Origin: Chthoniobacterales bacterium
Lineage (GTDB): Bacteria > Verrucomicrobiota > Verrucomicrobiia > Chthoniobacterales > UBA10450
Direction: 5' to 3'
Length of the DNA stretch: 64,000 nucleotides
Assembly: GCA_013815325.1 (NCBI GenBank)
Contig: JACDGM010000004.1
Coordinates: 1-64,000 of the forward strand
Position numbers and translations under genes: made by a program. The notes beneath the pieces are model-generated. The model ran no database searches. It was not told where the DNA came from and saw only the letters and a list, made by a program, of their open reading frames with translations. This document shows, piece after piece, positions 46,601 through 56,038 of this stretch (its first letter is position 1; each line of letters begins with the position of its first letter).

Positions 46601-47934
46601 TGCGATCCCTTCCGGCGGTGGAAAAAGTGCGGCAGGCTCTGGGCGAGACGTCGCTTCCTCGTCCGTTGGTGGTCGATCTCGTTAGGCGCGAATTGGCCCG
46701 CCACCGCGCCGCTGAGGTCGCCCCGTCCTTTGAAGAAATCGTCAGGCAGATCGCCGGGAAAGTTGCGCAACGGGAGCGGAGCCGCCTTCAGCCGGTGATC
46801 AACGGCACCGGCATCATCGTTCACACTAACCTCGGCCGCGCGCCATTGGGTCCCGCGGCGGTCCGAGCCGTGGCCGCGATCGCGTGCGGCTACAACACCC
46901 TCGAATATGACCTGAAAACGGGGGAGCGCGGCCAGCGCGCTGCTTATCTCGAAGAGGCGCTCTCGCTTCTTTGCCAGAGCGAAGCCGCCACCGCGGTCAA
47001 CAACTGCGCCGCCGCGCTTGTCTTGATCGTTAGGCACTTCACGAAGAAGAAACCGGAAGTGATCATTTCGCGCGGCGAGCTCGTGCAAATCGGCGGTGGC
47101 TTTCGCATCGGCGAGATCATCGAGGCCAGCGGGGCGCGTCTGCGCGAGGTCGGCGCGACAAACAAAACGACGCTCAGCGATTACGCGGGCGCGATCGGGA
47201 GCGAGACCGGTTTCATCCTCCGCGTCCATCAGAGCAATTTTTTTATGAGCGGGTTCGCCGATTCTCCGCCTAACGAGGAAATCGCAAAGCTGGCGCGGAG
47301 TCGCCGCCTTCCCTTCGTGGCCGACCTCGGCAGCGGCGCGCTCGTGGCGACGGAAAAATTCGGTCTGGCCGAGCACGAACCGACTCCGGGCGGGACGCTG
47401 AAGGGCGGTGCGGATCTGGTTTGTTTCAGCGGCGACAAATTGTTCGGCGGCCCGCAAGCGGGGCTCATTGCGGGCAAAGCGCGCCTGATCTCCGCGCTCA
47501 AACGCGAGCCGCTCTTCCGCGCGCTCCGCTGCGACAAGCTCGTCTTCGCCGCGCTCGAAGGGACGGCCGATGCGCATTTGCGCAAGGATTGGGAGGAGAT
47601 CCCCGTGCTCGCGCTCCTCCGGACATCCACTGAGGAGCTGCAGGCGCGCGCGAACGCTCTCGTTATGCAAATGCAAAAGTTGCCGCTGGAACTGCGCGTC
47701 GTGCCAAGCAAAGCAGAGATCGGAGGCGGCGCGCTGCCGCGATCGTCCATTCCTTCAGTCGCACTGGAGATTGCTGCAAAATCCCTTTCGCCTAACGAAT
47801 TGGCAGAACACCTCCGCCGGACCTCTCCTGCCGTCGTCGGGTACATAGCCCGCGGCAGATTCCGACTCGATCTGCGGACCGTCTTTCCTGCGCAGGATGA
47901 GTTGATTGCCGCGGCCCTAACGAACTTGCAGTGA
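46600..47934 (+). CDS. selA: L-seryl-tRNA(Sec) selenium transferase SelA
   Basis: A 444-residue PLP enzyme that converts Ser-tRNA(Sec) to Sec-tRNA(Sec) with selenophosphate. The open frame extends upstream inside selD, but the ATG at 46600 overlaps the selD TGA and gives RSLPAVEKVRQALGETSLPR, the expected N-terminal domain. The hallmark NGTGIIVHTNLGRAPLG follows near residue 67, and the PLP lysine lies in FSGDKLFGGPQAGLIAG (Lys280). The C-terminal LRRTSPAVVGYIARGRFRLD is typical. Length is close to the 460 of E. coli SelA. It is part of the selD-selA-selB translationally coupled operon; its TGA overlaps the GTG of selB. Confidence 0.97.
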   Translation: MRSLPAVEKVRQALGETSLPRPLVVDLVRRELARHRAAEVAPSFEEIVRQIAGKVAQRERSRLQPVINGTGIIVHTNLGRAPLGPAAVRAVAAIACGYNTLEYDLKTGERGQRAAYLEEALSLLCQSEAATAVNNCAAALVLIVRHFTKKKPEVIISRGELVQIGGGFRIGEIIEASGARLREVGATNKTTLSDYAGAIGSETGFILRVHQSNFFMSGFADSPPNEEIAKLARSRRLPFVADLGSGALVATEKFGLAEHEPTPGGTLKGGADLVCFSGDKLFGGPQAGLIAGKARLISALKREPLFRALRCDKLVFAALEGTADAHLRKDWEEIPVLALLRTSTEELQARANALVMQMQKLPLELRVVPSKAEIGGGALPRSSIPSVALEIAAKSLSPNELAEHLRRTSPAVVGYIARGRFRLDLRTVFPAQDELIAAALTNLQ

Positions 47935-49808
47935 CGCCGGCCAATTTCATCCTCGCCACGGCCGGTCATGTCGATCACGGCAAGACCGCGCTGATTAAAG
48001 CGCTTACCGGCACGGACACCGACCGGCTGCCTGAGGAAAAAGCGCGCGGGATGACAATCGATCTCGGTTTTGCCCATCTCGCGCTTCCTGGTTTTTCCAT
48101 CGGCGTGATTGATGTTCCCGGTCACGAGGATTTCGTCCGCAACATGATCGCCGGCGTGGGCTCGATCGATCTCGCGCTTCTCGTCGTCGCCGCGGACGAC
48201 GGTTGGATGCCGCAAACCGAAGAGCACCTCCAAATCTTGAGCTATCTCGGTGTGACCCGCATCGTAGTCGCGTTGACGAAAGCTGACCTCGGCCAGACCG
48301 CGGAGCGCCGCGCGGAAATTCGTCAGCAACTGCGCGGGACGCCGTTCGCCGACGCTCCAATCGTCGAGACCTCGATTCGCGACGAGACCGGTATTGCGCT
48401 CTTGGGGGAAGCGCTCGCAGCTGAGTTCGGAAAACTTCCGCACGATCGTGCTGGGGAGAAGCCGCGGCTCTTTGTCGATCGCGTTTTCACCGTTCGCGGA
48501 AGCGGCACGGTTGTAACGGGCACGCTCAGCGGCGGCCCACTCACGAGGGGGGCGACCGTGCGCGTGCTGCCGCAAAAACTGGTCGCTCGCATCCGGATGA
48601 TCCAGAGCCACAACCAAACACTGGAAATCGCCGAACCAAGAACACGGACGGCGTTAAACCTTGCCGATTTAAGCGCGGATGAGGTCGCGCGTGGCGCCGT
48701 CATTGTGTCGCTCGATGCGGGCGAGCCTTCCTCGATGCTCGACGTCGTTCTCGAAAGATCGAAACGTTTGCTCCCTTCCGCGCGTCGCTTGAAATCGGGA
48801 TCCATTTTGAACATTCATCACGGCAGCGCGCGGGTCCCGGCGCGGGTGCAATTGCGCGGCCGGAAGGAGCTTCTGCCTAACGACAAGGCAATCGCACGCC
48901 TTCTCCTCCGTACTCCGGTTTTGGCTTTTTTCGGCGACCACTTCATCGTGCGCGATTCTTCCGAGCAAGTGACCCTGGCGGGGGGGGTCGTCCTCGATGC
49001 CTGTGGCGAAGGAATAAAATTTCGTTCTTTGCCGCAGCGCGCGTTGCTCGACGCGCGGCGGCGCGCGCCTAACGACTGCCTAACTTTTTTGCAAACACAA
49101 TTGCAGCGGGATCATTTCTCCCTGCGATGTGACCTCTTGTCGAAATCGCCCTTCCAGCGGGAAGTGATTTTCCGTGGGCTCGAGACGCTGCAGGCGGATG
49201 GCCGCATCTTTCTCGACGAGAAGATCGCGGCGGATGGGAAGTGGTGGCGATCGCTTCTGGAAGAGGCGGCGAACTGGGTCGACGCCGAGCACGCCGCGCA
49301 CCCCGAGCAGGCTGGGCTGGAACTTGCGCGGCTGCGTGAGGCTTTGCGTCTCGCGCACGCGGATGTTTTCGAAGCATTGCTGCGAGATTTGGCGAAAGAG
49401 GGTTTTGTCCAGACGCGCAATGCAGTCCATCGAGCGTCGCATCGGCCGTCGCTTCCGCCGACGTTGCGAGGCGCGGGCGATCGCATCCGGGCCTCTCTTA
49501 CCGCCCGACCGCTGGACCCGCCGTCGCGCAAAGAATTGGCGACGGGCGCGGGCGCGCCAGAGGCATTGCGTTTTCTTTGCGAGACCGGCGAAGTCATCTC
49601 GTTAGGCGAAGAAGTGGTCATTTCCGCGGATGCTTTCGCGCAGCTCACGGCCTTGGTCGTAGAACAGTTGCGGGCAAAAAAGGCGGCGACGGTGAGCGAG
49701 CTGCGCCAGGCCACCGGCACCACCCGCCGTGTGATCGTCCCTCTGCTGGAACGTTGCGATAAACTTGGCCTAACGACGCGGGAAGGAGATTACCGCCGGC
49801 TTCGTTAG
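47931..49808 (+). CDS. selB: Selenocysteine-specific elongation factor SelB
   Basis: A 625-residue translation factor. The GTG start overlaps the selA stop (GTGA). The EF-Tu-like GTPase domain has GHVDHGKT (12-19), [22 protein letters not shown] and LTKADL. Domains II and III continue with [20 protein letters not shown]. The C-terminal third (about 380-625) consists of winged-helix modules that bind the SECIS RNA, ending [20 protein letters not shown]-like text ([20 protein letters not shown]). It carries Sec-tRNA(Sec) to UGA codons marked by the hairpins described here. Its TAG stop lies within a TCGTTAGGC word and overlaps by 4 bp the converging stop of the formate channel gene. Confidence 0.97.
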   Translation: MTPANFILATAGHVDHGKTALIKALTGTDTDRLPEEKARGMTIDLGFAHLALPGFSIGVIDVPGHEDFVRNMIAGVGSIDLALLVVAADDGWMPQTEEHLQILSYLGVTRIVVALTKADLGQTAERRAEIRQQLRGTPFADAPIVETSIRDETGIALLGEALAAEFGKLPHDRAGEKPRLFVDRVFTVRGSGTVVTGTLSGGPLTRGATVRVLPQKLVARIRMIQSHNQTLEIAEPRTRTALNLADLSADEVARGAVIVSLDAGEPSSMLDVVLERSKRLLPSARRLKSGSILNIHHGSARVPARVQLRGRKELLPNDKAIARLLLRTPVLAFFGDHFIVRDSSEQVTLAGGVVLDACGEGIKFRSLPQRALLDARRRAPNDCLTFLQTQLQRDHFSLRCDLLSKSPFQREVIFRGLETLQADGRIFLDEKIAADGKWWRSLLEEAANWVDAEHAAHPEQAGLELARLREALRLAHADVFEALLRDLAKEGFVQTRNAVHRASHRPSLPPTLRGAGDRIRASLTARPLDPPSRKELATGAGAPEALRFLCETGEVISLGEEVVISADAFAQLTALVVEQLRAKKAATVSELRQATGTTRRVIVPLLERCDKLGLTTREGDYRRLR

Positions 49809-50644
49809 GCGCCCTCGCCTGCGCCGCTGCTGATATATTCGGCGTGCGCGATCGCCGCCACGATGGAGGATCCGCCGATGATGTTCCCGAGCAGGATCGG
49901 CCCGATGTAGGCGAAGTATTGGGCAAAGGTTTTCACGCCCGTCATGACGAGATAAAACGCGTCGACCGAGCCGGCCACGCTGTGGGAGAATTCTCCGATC
50001 CCGACGATGTAGGTGATGATGATGATGACCGCGACGCGGGCGGTCTCCGCGAATGGCAGCAGCCAGACCATGAGCGCGATGAGCCAGCCGGCGAAGATGC
50101 CGCGGAGGAGGAGCGTGCCGAAGCCGTGATTCATGCTTGCGAGCCCAAGTTCCTTCATCGCCTGGTGCACGTTCGGCGCGACCACGCTGGTGTTGCCCAT
50201 CACCCAGGCGACGATGAGCGCGCCAACCAGATTGGAGGCGAGCACGATGGCCCAGAGCCTAACGACGTTGCCAAAGGTGCGCAGATCTTTCTTGCGCAGC
50301 AGCGGCAAAATAACCGTGAGCGTGTTCTCGGTGAAAAGCTGTTGCCGGCCGAGCACGACGACGAGGAATCCGATGCAGTAGCCGAATTTTGCCACGAGCG
50401 GCCGCCACGGTGTATCCGGCAGATGGCTGCGCAGGAGACCTTCGCTCAAAAGCGAAAAACCCATGGATAATCCCGCCGCAAGTCCGGACCAGGCGAGCGC
50501 CGCGTTGGAGCGCTCGAGCTCATCTTCGCCTTCCTTCTTAACCGCCCGGTAAACGATGTGGCCGCCGGGAGACGAACGCTGCTCGACCTCCTTCGCTTCC
50601 GAATCGGCTTTTTCCCCGGACGGCTTTTCCTTCTCGTTAGGCAT
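49805..50644 (-). CDS. Formate/nitrite-type channel, YfdC-like
   Basis: A 279-residue inner-membrane protein of the FNT family with six predicted helices. A charged 45-residue N-terminal tail precedes ERSNAALAWSGLAAGLSMGF. The signature is VVLGRQQLFTENTLTVILPL, closest in my memory to E. coli YfdC rather than FocA (which has a shorter N-terminus). Later segments are AGWLIALMVWLLPF and GEFSHSVAGSVDAFYLV. The gene is last in the minus-strand formate dehydrogenase operon, 18 bp after the NrfD-like gene, so it probably carries formate, perhaps importing it for the dehydrogenase. The start codon is followed at once by a 9-mer (50634). Confidence 0.85.
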   Translation of the reverse strand: MPNEKEKPSGEKADSEAKEVEQRSSPGGHIVYRAVKKEGEDELERSNAALAWSGLAAGLSMGFSLLSEGLLRSHLPDTPWRPLVAKFGYCIGFLVVVLGRQQLFTENTLTVILPLLRKKDLRTFGNVVRLWAIVLASNLVGALIVAWVMGNTSVVAPNVHQAMKELGLASMNHGFGTLLLRGIFAGWLIALMVWLLPFAETARVAVIIIITYIVGIGEFSHSVAGSVDAFYLVMTGVKTFAQYFAYIGPILLGNIIGGSSIVAAIAHAEYISSGAGEGA

Positions 50645-50662
50645 GACGGAAGATTGGATCGG

Positions 50663-51646
50663 TTAACCTTGGGAAGCAAAAACCGCTTCGGGATCCTTGC
50701 CGGAGACGCGGCCGGCAGCGATCCAGCCGAAGCGGCTCAAGAGCGCGCCGAGGAGGAAGGAAACGGCGGCCAGTGGAACTAGATTCGTTAGGCGAAAAAT
50801 AATTGGGAGCGGACCGGAAAGGATTTCGCCGGAGCGAATGAGCCAGCCGGAACCGCCCGCATGGAGCGCGCGATCAGCCGGCCCGTGTTTGTCGAACTCG
50901 AGCCAGAGCCAGAGCAGCGTCTCGATGGTCGCGACGAACATTCCGAGGAAAAAGAGAGGGCGAATTTGAAAACCGAGCAGCTCGAGAATCGCAGCGGCGC
51001 AGCCGAGACCGGCGGTGCCGAAATGAATCGGGAGCAGCACGTGATGTAGGAACCACGCCGGGATGGCGGTCGCGCCGATCAGGACTCCCGTGTAGGTCGC
51101 CAACCCAAGGCCCCAATAGGCGGCTCCGAACGTCAGCACCTCTGCAACCACGGCGACAAACGTGTCGAGCGAACCGCTGAGGACGTGGTGGAGATGCAGC
51201 TCAAACGCGATGCAGGCCGGCACTGCGAACGTGCCGAACATCGCGAGAATCCAGGCGCCGACCGACATTGGCGATTGATATTTGAAGACGCGCAGCATGT
51301 TGAGAAAGAGCCGCGGTCGCCCTAGATCCATGATGAGCAGGATCGGGGAAATAATCGCGCCGGCCGCGGTGATCCAAAGGGCGGCGCGAGCCAAATCGGT
51401 TAGGCCGAGAAACAATCCCGCGCAAGCGAAGAGCGGCGCCATACCGGCCGCGCCGCCGGCGAAAAAGTAAAGCGGGATTTCCCACGTCCAGACCGGCGGC
51501 CTAACGACAGCCTCGCCGTAGTAGCCGGGCCGCCGCGGGATCGGTCCGCCGGCGACATTCACGCCGCGACCGCTGACGGCGCCGCCGTGTTTCGCCTCTT
51601 TGCGCCACGACTCGAGACGCTCCTCGAAATTACGATCGGCACTCAT
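50663..51646 (-). CDS. NrfD-like membrane subunit of formate dehydrogenase
   Basis: A 327-residue polytopic protein of the NrfD/PsrC family with about eight helices. The first helix contains PPVWTWEIPLYFFAGGAAGM, followed by the loop MDLGRPRLFLNMLRVFKYQS with PMSVGAW, characteristic of the family. It would anchor the catalytic and Fe-S subunits to the membrane and pass electrons to the quinone pool, in place of the cytochrome b subunit of E. coli FdnI. It sits between the Fe-S subunit gene (a 162 bp gap with an inverted repeat) and the formate channel gene. Function is inferred from context. Confidence 0.88.
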   Translation of the reverse strand: MSADRNFEERLESWRKEAKHGGAVSGRGVNVAGGPIPRRPGYYGEAVVRPPVWTWEIPLYFFAGGAAGMAPLFACAGLFLGLTDLARAALWITAAGAIISPILLIMDLGRPRLFLNMLRVFKYQSPMSVGAWILAMFGTFAVPACIAFELHLHHVLSGSLDTFVAVVAEVLTFGAAYWGLGLATYTGVLIGATAIPAWFLHHVLLPIHFGTAGLGCAAAILELLGFQIRPLFFLGMFVATIETLLWLWLEFDKHGPADRALHAGGSGWLIRSGEILSGPLPIIFRLTNLVPLAAVSFLLGALLSRFGWIAAGRVSGKDPEAVFASQG

Positions 51647-51676
51647 CGATTGTCTTCGTCCGAGGCGGCTGCCCCC

Positions 51677-51781
51677 GGAGCATAGGCAGCCTGCCTGTGG
51701 GGAAAGCAGGCGGCTCGCCTGCTTCGGAGTTTACTGCGGGCGGGCCGCCCGGGCTCCCCACAGGCAGGCTGCCTGTGCTCC
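51677..51781. repeat. Inverted repeat between the Fe-S and NrfD genes
   Basis: Two 26-bp arms (51677-51702 and 51756-51781) are reverse complements with one mismatch; the left arm begins GGAGCATAGGCAGCCTGCCT. Between them lies a second hairpin, AAGCAGGCG-GCT-CGCCTGCTT, and a GC-rich spacer. This is a REP-like element placed inside an operon, where it could attenuate or stabilise the transcript. Confidence 0.85.
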
Positions 51782-51808
51782 AGACCGCCGTTTTCGTTAC
51801 ATGTTGCA

Positions 51809-52678
51809 TCACGCGAAGAAGCTGAAAGCGGCGCCGACGGCGGCGATCGCTCCGATGGCAGTGACGACGGCCGCGGCCCACGAGGACTTGAGGTAAATTG
51901 TCGGAATCTGCGGCCTCGGCGGCAAGCCGTACGCTTCCGCCTCGCCTAACAATAAGAAAAAAGCGTGAATGCCGCCGACGGAAGTTTCCTGCGGATCATA
52001 GAGTTGCGCGTCATCGTAGCCTTGCCCTTGCAGCGTTCTCACCCGTGCCGCCCCGCGCGCACGCAGATCATCGAGCCGTCCGAAGACTATCGATTCGGTC
52101 GGGCAAACTTTGGCGCAGGCAGGCGTGAGCCCGCTCTTTTGGCGGTCATAACAGAAGGTGCACTTGAATGCGCCGCCGGCGTCGGGCAGCGGTTCAGGCC
52201 GCCGATCGATCACGCCGAACGGGCAGGCAACGACGCAATAACCGCAGCCGTTGCAGACGTCGTTTTGCACGAGAACCGAGCCGACTTCTGTGCGCACGAT
52301 GGAACCGGTCGGGCAGGCTTCCAGGCAGCCGGCATTCTCACAATGTTTGCAAACGTCGGATAAGAAAATCCAGCGAAACGGATCTTCGCTGTCGTTGCCT
52401 AACGACATTGGTCCGGCAATCTGATTTCCTTTCGTGCGGTCTTGTTCGACGAAGAGGACATGGCGCCAGGTGGAGGCGCCGAGGTGGCCGGTGTTGTCGT
52501 AGGAATTTCCCGTCCAGGTGAACCCGTCGTCCGGGACTTCATTCCATTCTTTGCATGCGACCTCGCACGCTTTGCAGCCGATGCAGACGCTCGGGTCGGT
52601 GAAGAAACCAACTTCGACATGGTCCTGCGCGAAGGAGTGCTTCCGCTGATTCGTGCTCTGCGTGCCTTCGCCGATCAT
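51809..52678 (-). CDS. fdhB: Formate dehydrogenase Fe-S subunit (four 4Fe-4S clusters)
   Basis: A 289-residue electron-transfer subunit like E. coli FdnH/FdoH. Four cysteine groups are visible: CIGCKACEVAC (32-42), CKHCENAGCLEAC (110-122), CNGCGYCVVAC (142-152) and CTFCY with CAKVC (173-192). The C-terminus has a single helix (WAAAVVTAIGAIAAVGAAFS) that anchors it to the membrane. It passes electrons from the molybdopterin subunit to the NrfD-like protein. It lies 111 bp downstream of the alpha subunit gene, with an inverted repeat in the gap. Confidence 0.93.
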   Translation of the reverse strand: MIGEGTQSTNQRKHSFAQDHVEVGFFTDPSVCIGCKACEVACKEWNEVPDDGFTWTGNSYDNTGHLGASTWRHVLFVEQDRTKGNQIAGPMSLGNDSEDPFRWIFLSDVCKHCENAGCLEACPTGSIVRTEVGSVLVQNDVCNGCGYCVVACPFGVIDRRPEPLPDAGGAFKCTFCYDRQKSGLTPACAKVCPTESIVFGRLDDLRARGAARVRTLQGQGYDDAQLYDPQETSVGGIHAFFLLLGEAEAYGLPPRPQIPTIYLKSSWAAAVVTAIGAIAAVGAAFSFFA

Positions 52679-52687
52679 GAATGAGAA

Positions 52688-52787
52688 AATCTGGAAACCA
52701 GGAGACCACGAGGGAGAAAGAAATCGGACGTCGGGTGTGAAAGCGCGTCCTCCCTTTTTTCTGGCTTCCTGGGTTCCAGATTCATTT
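52688..52787. repeat. Inverted repeat between the alpha and Fe-S subunit genes
   Basis: Imperfect arms AATCTGGAAACCAGGAGACC... and its reverse-complement partner (...GGCTTCCTGGGTTCCAGATT) span almost the whole 111-bp gap, with purine-rich GAGGGAGAAAG opposite CTCCCTTTTTTCT. It is another palindromic element within the operon. Confidence 0.75.
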
Positions 52788-52789
52788 TT

Positions 52790-55700
52790 TTAAGCCGATT
52801 TGCCGTGTTGTCCGTGGCCGGACTCGAGTTTCCCGCCGCTCGGCGCGCCGAGTGGTGGCTGCTCGGGATGCAAAACCGCCGGTCCGCTTTGCGGCGCAAA
52901 GCTGTCTAGCCAAGGGAGAAACTCTTTACCGCGCGGGCGGCGGCCCGGCACCACGTTGCAGACGAGCGCTTTGGTTTCCATAATGGTGACGTTCGGCTCC
53001 CCGGAGATCGCCATGAGATCGTTCGCGACGTCGCCGCGAATGGGACCAGCCGATCCCCAATGAAACGGGATGGCTACTTGATGCACCGTTTTGCCATTGA
53101 GCTGCAACGGCCGCATCCGGCGGCTAACGAGGGCGCGCACTTCGATCGCCCCGCGCAAGGTGACGATGCAAACGTAATCCGTATTTTTGATCCCAAGACC
53201 AACCGCGGCTTCCGGCGAAATTTCGACGAACATTTCCGGCTGCAACTCCGCCAGATGCGGCAGGAACCGGCTCATCCCGCCGGCGGTGTGGTGTTCCGTT
53301 AGGCGATAAGTCGTGAGGACAAACGGGAAACGCGTATCGCCCGGCGGCGCGAAGCGGTTTTCCTCGCGCGTAAACCAATTTTCCACGGGATTCGTGTCGC
53401 GCTCGTAGAGCTTGTTGTTGACCGGCGATTCGAGCGGTTCGTAGTGCGTCGGCAGCGGGCCGTCCTGCAATCCTTCGGGAATGTAGAGCCAGCCAAGACC
53501 GTCCTCGTGCAGGATGAACGGAGCGTCGCCCGGAAGCGCCTCCAGCCCTCTTGCGTGACCGTCGGGTCGGTAATCAGGACTCTTGTCTTTCTTGAAGTCC
53601 ACGACGTCCTGCCCGGTCCACTGCTTGTTTTCCGCACTCCACCAGACGAGTTTCTTCCGCTCGCTCCACGGCTTCCCGTTAGGCGCGGCACTCGCGCGGT
53701 TGTAAATGATGCGGCGATCGCTCGGCCAAGCGAAGCCCCAGCCGTGGCCGAGGTAGTCGTTAGACTGACGCGCCAGCGCTTTGTTTACGCCGTCGCTCGC
53801 GTAAACACCGCAGTAAATCCAGCAGCCGCTCGCGGTCGTGCCGTCGTCTTTGAGTTCCTCGTATTCGTCGATCTGCGGGCCGTGATGCAGCTGCCCGTCG
53901 CGATCGTGGGTGAAAACACTCCCCGTGGCGTTGACTTCGGGCGTTGTTTTCCAGCCGTTGATTTCGGCGAGGACCGCTTCCATCTCCGGTTCACCATCTT
54001 TCGTCTCCGGATACCACCAATCGAGTGCGCGCAGCGGCTCGTCGTTAGGCTCACCAGAGGCTTTGGCTTTCTCGATCAGGCGCAACGCCAAACGATGGAT
54101 AAACCAGCTTTCGCTCCGGCAATCGCCCGGCGGATCGACCGCCTTTTCTCGCCATTGCAAGAGACGCTGCGTGTTCGTAAAGGCGCCTTCTTTTTCGGCG
54201 TGACCCGCGGCGGGAAAAAAGAAAACCTCGGTCTCGATCTCTTCGGTTTTCAATTCGCCGCGCTCGATCTCGGGAGAATCATACCAAAAGGCGGCCGACT
54301 CGATCTCGACCATGTCGCGCACGACGAGCCATTTCAGACGCGAGAGCGCTTTGCGTTCGAGCCGGGCATTCTGCGCGCCGACAGCGGGATTCTGTCCCAT
54401 GAGAAACATCCCTTCCATCTCGCCGTCGAGCATTTTGTAGAGGAATGAAAAATAGGAGTGATCGCCCGTGATCTTCGGCACCCATGCGTAACCGAAGTCG
54501 TTGCTCGACGTCGCGCGGACGCCATAGTAGGCCTTGAGGAGACTAACGAAATAAGCGGGGAACTGTTGCCAGAGGCCTGTTCGGTTGGTGTGCTTCTCAA
54601 GATAATCCTGGAGCGTTTCTTCATCCTTGCCGGCGCGCGGCATCGAGAGGTAACCGGGCAGGATGTCGTAGAGCGTCGGGATATCGGTCGACCCCTGAAT
54701 CGAGGCGTGACCGCGCAAGGCCATAATGCCTCCGCCGGGCCGGCCGATGTTGCCTAACAAGAGCTGGAGGATCGCAGCCGTGCGAATCACTTGCACGCCT
54801 TTCGAGTGATGGGTCCAGCCGACCGCGTAACATATCGCCGCCGTCTTCTCCGGCCCGGAAGCACTCGTTAGGGCATCCGCCACCTTCTGGAAAAGCTCGG
54901 GTGGAATCCCGCACACCTGCTCCACCATTTCGGGCGTGTAGCGGGAGAAATGGCGCTTCAGCGTTTGGTAAACGCAGCGCGCATCCTGCAGCGAGAGATC
55001 GCGCTTCGGATAACTCAGCCCTTCGCCTTCGTAGAGCCAGCTCTCGTGGTTGTAGGCGCGCTTCTCCTCGTTCCAGCCGGAGAAATAACCGGTCGCGCCT
55101 TCGTCGGAATCGCGAAACTCTGGCCGCAGAATGCAGGAAGCATTGGTGTAATGGACGACATATTCGCGGAAGCAGAGGTCGTTCTCGAGCACGTGCCGAA
55201 TGATTCCGCCGAGGAAAGCGATATCGGATCCGGCGCGGATCGGAACCCAAATGTCGGCCAGCGCGCTCGTGCGCGAGAAGCGCGGATCGACGTGGATGAT
55301 GGTGGCGCCGTTTTCCTTTGCTTTCATGACCCAGCGAAAACCCACCGGGTGCGCCTCCGCCATGGACGAGCCTTCGATCAGAATGCAGTCCGAGCGCGCA
55401 AGATCCTGTTGCGCGGTCGTGGCTCCGCCCCGGCCGAAGGAGGTGCCCAGACCGGGCACCGTGCTGCTATGTCATATCCGGGCCTGGTTCGACACGCACA
55501 CCATGCCCAGGCCTCCGGTAAACAATTTTTTTATCAGGTAATTTTCTTCGTTGTCGAGCGTCGCGCCGCCGAGGTGGCAGAGTCCTTCGGTGTGATTGAC
55601 GACCGAGCCGTTTTTCTCCCTAACGAATGTGCGTTTGCGCGATTCCCAAACGCGGTCGGCCACCATTTCCATCGCTTGGTCGAGCGACAGCTCAGTCCAC

Positions 55701-56038
55701 GACGTGGCGCGCGGCGCACGATATTTTACTTTTGTTTCGCGGCGCGAATGGGTGAGGAGCTGATAGGAGGCCGCGCCTTTCGGGCAAAGGTTCCCCTGGC
55801 TGATCGGGCTCTCCGGATCGCCCTCGATCGAGACCAGCTTGTTGTTCTTGTGATAAATCAGCTGCCCGCAGCCGACGCCGCAGTAGGGACAAATCGAGCG
55901 GGCGACCTTCGCGCCGTCGGTCCGCGCGTGCATGGCGCGCGTTTTATCGGACATCGACTCGAGGCCGGTGCCATCCCTGCGTTGCCGAATTTGCCTAACG
56001 AGCGGCCACTTTGAAAGCAGTTGAATCAGAGAGGCCAT
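52790..56038 (-). CDS. fdhA: Formate dehydrogenase alpha subunit, selenocysteine- and molybdopterin-containing
   Basis: One 1082-residue gene interrupted by an in-frame TGA (minus strand, 55474-55472, codon 189) that must be read as Sec; without it, two ORFs appear. Across the codon the text is VSNQARI-U-HSSTVPGLGTSFGRGG, matching the Sec site of E. coli-type formate dehydrogenases (R-V-U-H-G-P). The 4Fe-4S motif is CPYCGVGC with a later LCPKG (Cys50, 53, 57, 85). Bis-MGD domains follow, and the C-terminal domain contains FVLTTYRLTEHHTAGGMSRF. No twin-arginine signal is visible, unlike FdnG. The start at 56038 has no clear ribosome site; Met29 is an alternative. It is the first gene of the minus-strand operon and faces selB. 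Confidence 0.95.
55442..55460 (-). promoter_or_regulatory. SECIS hairpin of the formate dehydrogenase
   Basis: On the minus strand, GGTGCCC-GGTCT-GGGCACC forms a perfect 7-bp stem with a GGTCT loop, starting 11 nt after the UGA. From memory, the E. coli fdhF SECIS has the same GGUCU apex and the same 11-nt spacing from its UGA. Confidence 0.9.

Larger units (their letters stand above)
459..56001. repeat. Dispersed overrepresented 9-mer GCCTAACGA / TCGTTAGGC
   Basis: Exact copies found by eye. As GCCTAACGA, starts at 1941, 4183, 4530, 6317, 6526, 12696, 13005, 13570, 14337, 15084, 19629, 20544, 20950, 23986, 27282, 27933, 29201, 30830, 31372, 32334, 42591, 43180, 45886, 46137, 47268, 47790, 48875, 49067, 49768, 50257, 51499, 52397 and 55993. 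As TCGTTAGGC, starts at 459, 2725, 6846, 7892, 11696, 18648, 21132, 21668, 24898, 26411, 30049, 30325, 31632, 32950, 45041, 45360, 46679, 47027, 49599, 49802, 50634, 50785 and 54042. A variant, TTGTTAGGC or GCCTAACAA, adds about ten more (for example 2781, 4290, 6930, 10288, 15290, 17439, 27623, 33964). Copies lie inside and between genes, on both strands and in all frames. Function unknown. Confidence 0.9.

Noticed and set aside
46267-48617. Long minus-strand frames opposite selA and selB
   Set aside because: The plus strand carries all SelA and SelB motifs; the antisense text has none.
53444-54448. 334-codon and 354-codon plus-strand frames opposite the formate dehydrogenase
   Set aside because: Antisense shadows; molybdopterin enzyme motifs lie on the minus strand.
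55472-55474. Formate dehydrogenase as two separate genes or a nonsense pseudogene
   Set aside because: The TGA falls exactly at the family's Sec position, a SECIS hairpin follows, and the full Sec machinery is adjacent.
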